Positions 7,056-10,723 of a stretch of 10,723 bases of DNA are shown here, one piece after another (the stretch's first letter is position 1; every line of letters starts with the position of its first letter). This stretch comes from JBFLXN01 sp040755715 [NCBI: Candidatus Edwardsbacteria bacterium] (GTDB lineage: Bacteria; Edwardsbacteria; AC1; JBFLXN01). The stretch covers positions 1 through 10,723 of the forward strand of contig JBFLXN010000091.1 of assembly GCA_040755715.1 (NCBI GenBank), written 5' to 3'. The notes under the pieces were generated by a model. The model was not told the origin of the DNA, did no database searches, and worked only from the letters and a program-made list of their open reading frames with translations. The position numbers and the translations under genes are program-made.

Positions 7056-8018
7056 TTAGACAGCTTCTATGGTTGAGGGTGGCTTCTTAGTTATGTTATA
7101 AGTAACGCTCACAACACCCGGTACTTCTGTTGTTATTTTTTTTGCTAACCTATCCAAAATCTTGTAAGGAAGCCTTGTTGGTGAACCTATCACTGCGTCT
7201 TTGCTATCCCAACACCTGACCTCTATCTGTAAACCATAATCTCTCTTTCCTTCTCTTACGCCAGTAACTTTATCCTGGTGCAGAATTGCCAGATATTGAA
7301 ATGCCTTTATGCGGCGTAATTCTTTTTCAACAATTTTTGTAGCTTTTCTTACAATCCCTACCCTTTCTGGTGTAACCTCTCCTATTATTCTCGTGGCTAA
7401 AGCAGGACCGGGAAAAGGTGGTCTATTGTATATTTCTTCTGGTAGACCAAGAGTCTTTGCCACCTTTCTCACACCTGTTTTTCTGAGCTGAACCAATGGC
7501 TCTATGACCTTGTAGCCATACACTTGTTCTGTATCAATCCCAAGTTGCCCAAGGATATTGTGTTGTCTCTTAACTCCTGCAACAGTTTCCTCCACATCTG
7601 TATAGTTTGTGCCGTGGAAGAGATACTTGGCGCCGCTTTCTCTCACAATCTTGCCAAATACATCTTTGTAGAATGCTTGAGTGATAGCCTCTCTTTTTTC
7701 TTCCGGGTCAGTGATGTCTCTCAGTCTAGCAAAGAAAGTCTCCTTGGCATCTACCGGTTCAACTTTCACTCCCAAATCTTTGAACAATGAAATGATATGT
7801 TGTGGTTCATCTTCTCTCATTATGCCATTATCTATAAAATATGTTTTCAGCCTATCGCCTAAGGCTCTGTGCCCCAAGATAGTAACTACTGAAGAATCTA
7901 CACCGCCGGATAAGGCATTAATGGCTATATTGTCACCGACAACAGAAGAAATCTCTTTGACTTTATCTTGTATAAATTTCTTGGGATTTAATTCTCTTAG
8001 TTTTATTTCTTTGAGCAT
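7056..8018 (-). CDS. guaA: GMP synthase ATP-pyrophosphatase subunit (stand-alone, GuaAb type)
   Basis: 320-residue enzyme activating XMP with ATP before amination to GMP. The PP-loop ALSGGVDSSVV is at residues 35-45; then YFIDNGIMREDE, YLFHGTNYTDVEE, and RPPFPGPALATRIIGEVT, the XMP-site signature. The C-terminal dimerisation part has RLPYKILDRLAKKI and PGVVSVTYNITKKPPSTIE. There is no glutaminase domain, as in the split archaeal enzyme and some bacteria; a separate glutaminase is not in this window. Oddities: it ends TIEAV, where the family normally ends TIEWE, and the segment HQDKVTGVREGKRDYGLQIE departs from standard GuaA. It could be a divergent paralogue. The ATG at 8018 has no clear Shine-Dalgarno. 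Genes on either side are separated by 72 and 161 bp. Confidence 0.85.
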   Translation of the reverse strand: MLKEIKLRELNPKKFIQDKVKEISSVVGDNIAINALSGGVDSSVVTILGHRALGDRLKTYFIDNGIMREDEPQHIISLFKDLGVKVEPVDAKETFFARLRDITDPEEKREAITQAFYKDVFGKIVRESGAKYLFHGTNYTDVEETVAGVKRQHNILGQLGIDTEQVYGYKVIEPLVQLRKTGVRKVAKTLGLPEEIYNRPPFPGPALATRIIGEVTPERVGIVRKATKIVEKELRRIKAFQYLAILHQDKVTGVREGKRDYGLQIEVRCWDSKDAVIGSPTRLPYKILDRLAKKITTEVPGVVSVTYNITKKPPSTIEAV

Positions 8019-8084
8019 ATAGTTTATTCAGCCCTTCTTTTTGGAAAAAACAAAAATTCGTTATAGGAAATTTTTCTCTTAACA

Positions 8085-8116
8085 AACCTGTTCCTGACAG
8101 AACCTGCCCCTGACAG
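8085..8116. repeat. Two tandem 16-bp units, AACCTGYYCCTGACAG
   Basis: AACCTGTTCCTGACAG (8085-8100) is followed directly by AACCTGCCCCTGACAG (8101-8116), 14 of 16 identical. Each contains short self-complementary pieces (CTGT/ACAG, CCTG/CAGG), so the block can fold. It sits between guaA and the methyltransferase, next to the left inverted repeat of the restriction-modification module. No function can be assigned. Confidence 0.6.
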
Positions 8117-8149
8117 GCTCAGTGGTTCAGGAATAAATCTTTAATATGT

Positions 8150-8168
8150 GTTATACGCTGTTGGTCGC
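8150..8168. repeat. Left inverted repeat of the restriction-modification module
   Basis: GTTATACGCTGTTGGTCGC here is the reverse complement, with one mismatch, of GCGACCAACGGCGTATAAC at 9614-9632. It lies 11 bp beyond the methyltransferase stop. Together the two copies mark the edges of a 1.48-kb segment containing only the two module genes. Confidence 0.75.
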
Positions 8169-8179
8169 CTATTGTTATT

Positions 8180-9049
8180 TTATTTTTTCTCCTTCGCAAC
8201 TAAATATTCTTTCTGCTCTTCAAGAAGTGTAAGTTGTGTTTGAATATTTTTGAGCTCATATTTTTTCATATTCAGACGATATTTTTCTTCAATTTTTCCT
8301 TTACTCAACCGAGAGAGAATCATCCTATGATATTTTTCATCAATTTCAGCTGAAATATATTGTCTGTTGAGCACCTTACAGATTTCTATTTCAGAACCAC
8401 TCCCGCCGAATAGAACCAAAACAATATCCTTTGGCATAGTGCAGGATTTAATTAACATTTCAGAGAGTTTCTGTGGGATTTGACAAGAATGAAATGTTTT
8501 CTCTTTACTTACATTTTTGACCAAATCAAAATAGAACCAATCGTAAGGCATTCTTCCTTTTGAACCATTAGCCAAGTTTTGTAAAATTCGCTTATCTGTC
8601 GGATTCTTATAGGGGACTACCACATTTTCTTTATAAAATTTGTTATCTTTTGTCTTTCTACAATGCAATATACTTCTATGGGCAGTAGTAAAACGATTAG
8701 GGGAATGTCCCACATTTGTATTATAAACCCAAATATAATCCGAGACTTCATAGCAAACATCATCCAGATATTCAACTCGTAAATAGGCATTTTGTTTTGG
8801 ATAGTTGATTAGAAACATATTACCCTTATCTTTGAGTACCCTAATAGATTCTTTTGCTAAGTCAACATACCATTCAATATATTCATCAAAAGTTCTGGTA
8901 TATGATTTATCACCATACTTTATTCCGACATTATAATCTGGATCGCCATAGATCATATCAACACACTTATCTGGGAGTTCCTTCAAAAGTTCCATGACAT
9001 CTTTTAAGAACACTTTATTCAAGTAACTTTCAATATTATTCTTGGTCAT
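8180..9049 (-). CDS. Beta-class site-specific DNA methyltransferase (N6-adenine or N4-cytosine)
   Basis: 289-residue enzyme transferring a methyl group from S-adenosylmethionine to DNA. Motif order is beta class: motif IV at the N-terminus (DPDYNVGIKYG, residues 36-46), a target-recognition region around 110-175, a motif X-like HSCQIPQKLSEMLIKS (187-202), then motif I FGGSGSE (214-220). Two departures: DPDYN replaces the usual DPPYN, and LVLFGGSGSE lacks the Asp-Pro normally before FxGSG. Both could be family variants, since the rest of the fold and the long C-terminal coiled tail look normal. Its Shine-Dalgarno AAGGAGG is formed by the last codons of the upstream gene, whose stop is two bases before this ATG, so the two are coupled. 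It likely protects host DNA from a partner nuclease. Confidence 0.85.
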   Translation of the reverse strand: MTKNNIESYLNKVFLKDVMELLKELPDKCVDMIYGDPDYNVGIKYGDKSYTRTFDEYIEWYVDLAKESIRVLKDKGNMFLINYPKQNAYLRVEYLDDVCYEVSDYIWVYNTNVGHSPNRFTTAHRSILHCRKTKDNKFYKENVVVPYKNPTDKRILQNLANGSKGRMPYDWFYFDLVKNVSKEKTFHSCQIPQKLSEMLIKSCTMPKDIVLVLFGGSGSEIEICKVLNRQYISAEIDEKYHRMILSRLSKGKIEEKYRLNMKKYELKNIQTQLTLLEEQKEYLVAKEKK

Positions 9050-9051
9050 AT

Positions 9052-9594
9052 CTACGCCTCCTTTATAGCATTATATAACATTGCTCGCCCTTTGTAATTC
9101 CAATAAACAATATCTTCCATAATAAACATCCATTTTACTACTTTCAAAAGAATATCTACTTTTGCACCTGTTTTAAATGACCTTTGTAAATCAGAATGGT
9201 TTTTTAGCAATCGGTCAACATCATTTTCTGAACAGTTGTAGAGGGTGGTGAGAGCGTCTAATAAATCGTTAAATCTTTGTGGATTTTCATGTTTCTTCTT
9301 CTGAAAGTCCTTTCTGATTTCATCGTGTGTTCCTCTCCCCAATCCAAATTCCTCTAGTACTTCTACTTTAAAATCAAAGTTCCATTTATTTAACCCTGCA
9401 GGTCTGAAAATAAAAAGTTTCTTGCCAATTGATAAATTCTCCACAGGATAACGAAATTTTACCCCGTGTCCTCTTTGGTGGCTTTCGGTAGCAATAAATA
9501 TGTTTACAACTTTTTTCACAATTTCATGCCGAGCCACAGAACCTTTAATTTTAATGGTTTCACCTTCAATTGTAATTGTTTCTTTCTTTTTCAT
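9052..9594 (-). CDS. Unrecognised partner of the methyltransferase, candidate restriction endonuclease
   Basis: 180-residue soluble protein that I do not recognise by name. Visible parts: an N-terminal KIKGSVARHEIVKKVVNIF helix, KLFIFRPAGLNKWNFDFKVE (about 59-78, beta-rich with alternating acidic and hydrophobic residues), a charged middle with HDEIRKDFQKKKHENPQRF, and a conserved-looking C-terminus LKVVKWMFIMEDIVYWNYKG (about 150-169). No clear PD-(D/E)XK, HNH or GIY-YIG motif can be read. Position is the main evidence: it shares one transcript with the methyltransferase, two bases apart, and nothing else lies inside the flanking inverted repeats. It is therefore most likely the restriction enzyme, or alternatively a specificity or control subunit. 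Its start ATG at 9594 has only a weak AGAG upstream. Confidence 0.6.
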   Translation of the reverse strand: MKKKETITIEGETIKIKGSVARHEIVKKVVNIFIATESHQRGHGVKFRYPVENLSIGKKLFIFRPAGLNKWNFDFKVEVLEEFGLGRGTHDEIRKDFQKKKHENPQRFNDLLDALTTLYNCSENDVDRLLKNHSDLQRSFKTGAKVDILLKVVKWMFIMEDIVYWNYKGRAMLYNAIKEA

Positions 9595-9613
9595 GTTTTC
9601 ATCTCTGTTTTAT

Positions 9614-9632
9614 GCGACCAACGGCGTATAAC
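9614..9632. repeat. Right inverted repeat of the restriction-modification module
   Basis: GCGACCAACGGCGTATAAC pairs 18 of 19 with the left copy at 8150-8168. It lies 19 bp before the first gene of the module. On the minus strand it contains GTTATAC and the left copy contains GTATAAC, which could be read as R' and R'' type half sites of two attC sites, but neither fits the consensus fully. Confidence 0.75.
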
Positions 9633-9643
9633 GGCGGAGCTAT

Positions 9644-9662
9644 GCGAAGCCTTCGGCTTCGC
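9644..9662. repeat. Perfect 8-bp stem hairpin, three-base loop
   Basis: GCGAAGCC (9644-9651), TTC, GGCTTCGC (9655-9662). It overlaps a second perfect hairpin TTCGCC-ttt-GGCGAA (9658-9672), so only one of the two can form at a time. Confidence 0.7.
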
Positions 9663-9706
9663 CTTTGGCGAAAGCAAGCCTGAAGCCGAACTATAACCAG
9701 CCGAGC

Positions 9707-9745
9707 CGACAGGCAAAATGGAGCGAAGCAACATTTTGCCTGTCG
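9707..9745. repeat. Perfect 13-bp inverted repeat with 13-base spacer
   Basis: CGACAGGCAAAAT (9707-9719) and ATTTTGCCTGTCG (9733-9745) are exact reverse complements. No U-tract follows on either strand, so it does not look like a terminator. Confidence 0.75.
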
Positions 9746-9748
9746 TGT

Positions 9749-9886
9749 GCACAAACCACGCCATGCCGACCACCGCCTATGAACAACTAATTTTCTCTCG
9801 TAGCGGGCGGCGTGGAACACACACAATGCATTTTGAACTGAGCTTCACCCGAGCGAAACTAAATGAGCGAGTGTCGTGGTTTGTGC
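9749..9886. repeat. 138-bp segment ending in 12-bp perfect inverted repeats
   Basis: GCACAAACCACG (9749-9760) and CGTGGTTTGTGC (9875-9886) are exact reverse complements enclosing 114 bp with no coding potential. The size and ends resemble a MITE or a large attC-like palindrome; the identity is not settled. Confidence 0.55.
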
Positions 9887-9954
9887 TGTTGTGGCAAGCA
9901 TTAACCGACCTGCCTTATCCAATCTCTAACTATACTTTCAAATCTGTGTAATCC

Positions 9955-9980
9955 CTCGGCCGTAGCTCTCAGCCGTAGCT
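9955..9980. repeat. Tandem 13-bp repeat CTCRGCCGTAGCT
   Basis: CTCGGCCGTAGCT (9955-9967) is followed without a gap by CTCAGCCGTAGCT (9968-9980), 12 of 13 identical. It lies about 50 bp downstream of the RRM gene. No function is apparent. Confidence 0.65.
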
Positions 9981-10032
9981 TCCGGGCGAGGCTGTGGTTT
10001 TTCAGTAATAACTATTTATAGCCGAGTGCTCC

Positions 10033-10326
10033 CTACCGGAAGCGCCGCCCTCCACTTCGTCTTCCTCCACCTCGACGGCCCTTAGAGCGAGGACGAGCCT
10101 CGTTAACATTAAGCGTTCCTCCCTTTAATTCCTTGCCATTCATACTGTTAATTGCAGACTGGGCTTCAGTTCTGGCGGGCATCTCCACGAATCCGAATCC
10201 TCTTGATTCACCACTGAACTTATCCCTTATAACAGTGGCGGTTGTTACCTGTCCGAAGACTCCAAAAACCTGTCGCAAATCCTCTTCGGTGACCTCACGC
10301 GCCAGATTTCCTACATAAATATTCAA
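10033..10326 (-). CDS. RRM-type RNA-binding protein
   Basis: 97-residue protein with one RNA recognition motif. RNP2 is IYVGNL (residues 3-8), RNP1 is RGFGFVEM (42-49), and the remaining pattern (EEDLRQVFGVFGQV, AINSMNGKELKGGTLNVNEA) covers the full domain to about residue 79. A basic Gly/Arg tail, SKGRRGGGRRSGGRRFR, follows. Such small RRM proteins occur in many bacteria, act on cytoplasmic RNA and are often linked to cold or stress response; targets are not evident here. The start is TTG at 10326, fixed by AAAGGAGG with six bases of spacing, and the domain begins exactly there. It is GC-richer than its neighbours, mainly because of the Gly/Arg tail. Confidence 0.9.
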   Translation of the reverse strand: MNIYVGNLAREVTEEDLRQVFGVFGQVTTATVIRDKFSGESRGFGFVEMPARTEAQSAINSMNGKELKGGTLNVNEARPRSKGRRGGGRRSGGRRFR

Positions 10327-10426
10327 TTAAACCCTCCTTTTTATACTGTCGCCATTTTTATTGCTTCTCGCCTCTGCCATTAACCTTCTATTTTTCATCA
10401 TATCCAACCTTTAAGTTGATTTTATC

Positions 10427-10723
10427 CTAAAGTTCAAAGATTACTGTAGCCAAGCCGTAGTAATATTTTCCCCACTGTCCTGTGAAACGTAGAACAGAAT
10501 AATCGGTATCATCTATACCCAGGGGGTAATATTTTTCAAATCCTTCACGCCAAAGTCGCTGTTTAGATTTCGGGTCTTGAAGAATATCAATGATTCTGTA
10601 TTGCTTCAGACCTTTTCAAGAAAAAAATTTAGATTATTTGTGTAGACCGGGAAATTGATCTCCTTTGGTTCCCAATCAGTTTTGGAAATGCGATTTTGTA
10701 ATTTACGTGTTTGTTGAATTAGT
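10427..10723 (-). pseudogene. 3' end of an unrecognised gene with an apparent one-base frameshift
   Basis: Entering from the right edge, one frame reads LIQQTRKLQNRISKTDWEPK, then EINFPVYTNNLNFFLEKV and stops. The adjacent frame continues with GLKQYRIIDILQDPKSKQ, RLWREGFEKYYPLGIDDTD, YSVLRFTGQWGKYYYGLATV and IFEL, ending at TAG (10427-10429). Adding one A to the four-base A-run (complement of 10613-10616) joins them smoothly as FFLEKGLKQYRIID. Either the gene is broken or the base call is wrong. The final aromatic-rich strand could belong to a beta-structured protein. I cannot assign a function, and the 5' part lies outside the window. Confidence 0.55.

Larger units (their letters stand above)
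9595..10032. other. GC-rich palindromic non-coding block between the R-M module and the RRM gene
   Basis: No credible gene lies in these 438 bp; open frames here have no family character. It holds a dense set of inverted repeats: GCGAAGCC-ttc-GGCTTCGC (9644-9662), the competing TTCGCC-ttt-GGCGAA (9658-9672), CGACAGGCAAAAT with ATTTTGCCTGTCG (9707-9719 and 9733-9745), and GCACAAACCACG with CGTGGTTTGTGC (9749-9760 and 9875-9886). A tandem 13-bp repeat follows at 9955-9980. GC content is well above that of the adjacent methyltransferase genes. It looks like a mobile-element or recombination-site remnant. Confidence 0.65.

Noticed and set aside
8150-9632. Calling the R-M flanking repeats true integron attC sites
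   Set aside because: GTTATAC and GTATAAC are complementary, as R' and R'' would be, but do not fit GTTRRRY/RYYYAAC fully. I could not trace a complete R''-stem-R' site at either end. Recorded as inverted repeats instead.
9591-9951. Several 60-77 codon frames on both strands in the GC-rich block
   Set aside because: They run through perfect palindromes and repeats, have no ribosome binding sites and show no protein-like pattern. They are a side effect of GC-rich repeat sequence.

Overview
All recognisable genes in this 10.7 kb window lie on the minus strand, so transcription runs from right to left. The sequence is mostly AT-rich, with a few clearly GC-richer patches. Together, a type IX-style C-terminal sorting domain, a stand-alone GMP synthetase ATPase subunit, a Nuo/hydrogenase-type ion-pumping subunit and a short bacterial RRM protein suggest an uncultivated FCB-like or candidate-phylum bacterium (WOR-3/Stahlbacteria, Cloacimonadota or similar). 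This is an inference from family content; no marker gene is present.

Right to left: (1) 10427-10723, the 3' end of an unrecognised gene with an apparent one-base frameshift. (2) 10033-10326, an RRM RNA-binding protein with a TTG start. (3) 9595-10032, about 440 bp of GC-rich, palindrome-rich non-coding DNA. (4) 8180-9594, an adenine/cytosine-N4 type beta-class DNA methyltransferase and an unrecognised partner that is a candidate restriction enzyme, tightly bracketed by a 19-bp inverted repeat. (5) 7056-8018, the GuaA ATP-pyrophosphatase subunit. (6) 4640-6983, a flavodoxin overlapping a NuoL/MrpA-type proton-pumping membrane subunit. (7) 3310-4640, a toxin-antitoxin block: a VapC-like PIN gene broken by an 89-bp insertion, a small partner protein, and a DUF433/DUF5615 pair, with start codons overlapping the preceding stops throughout. 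(8) 3197-3254, a copy of the last 18 codons of the NuoL-like gene. (9) 2406-3014, a BrnT-type toxin and its antitoxin, ending in a 58-bp site with the architecture of an integron attC (59-base element). (10) 32-2392, two secreted or surface protein genes, the upstream one apparently lacking its true 5' end. (11) 1-64, a consensus-like promoter, an inverted-repeat operator candidate and a Shine-Dalgarno sequence for a gene starting just outside the window.

The main theme is a housekeeping/energy backbone (RRM, guaA, flavodoxin, nuoL-like) interrupted by at least three independent accessory insertions: the restriction-modification module, the PIN/DUF433/DUF5615 block and the attC-borne BrnT pair. 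Each has its own kind of boundary sequence (inverted repeats, a duplicated gene end and an attC-like site). No recombinase, integrase or transposase is encoded here, so any movement would need enzymes from elsewhere in the genome.
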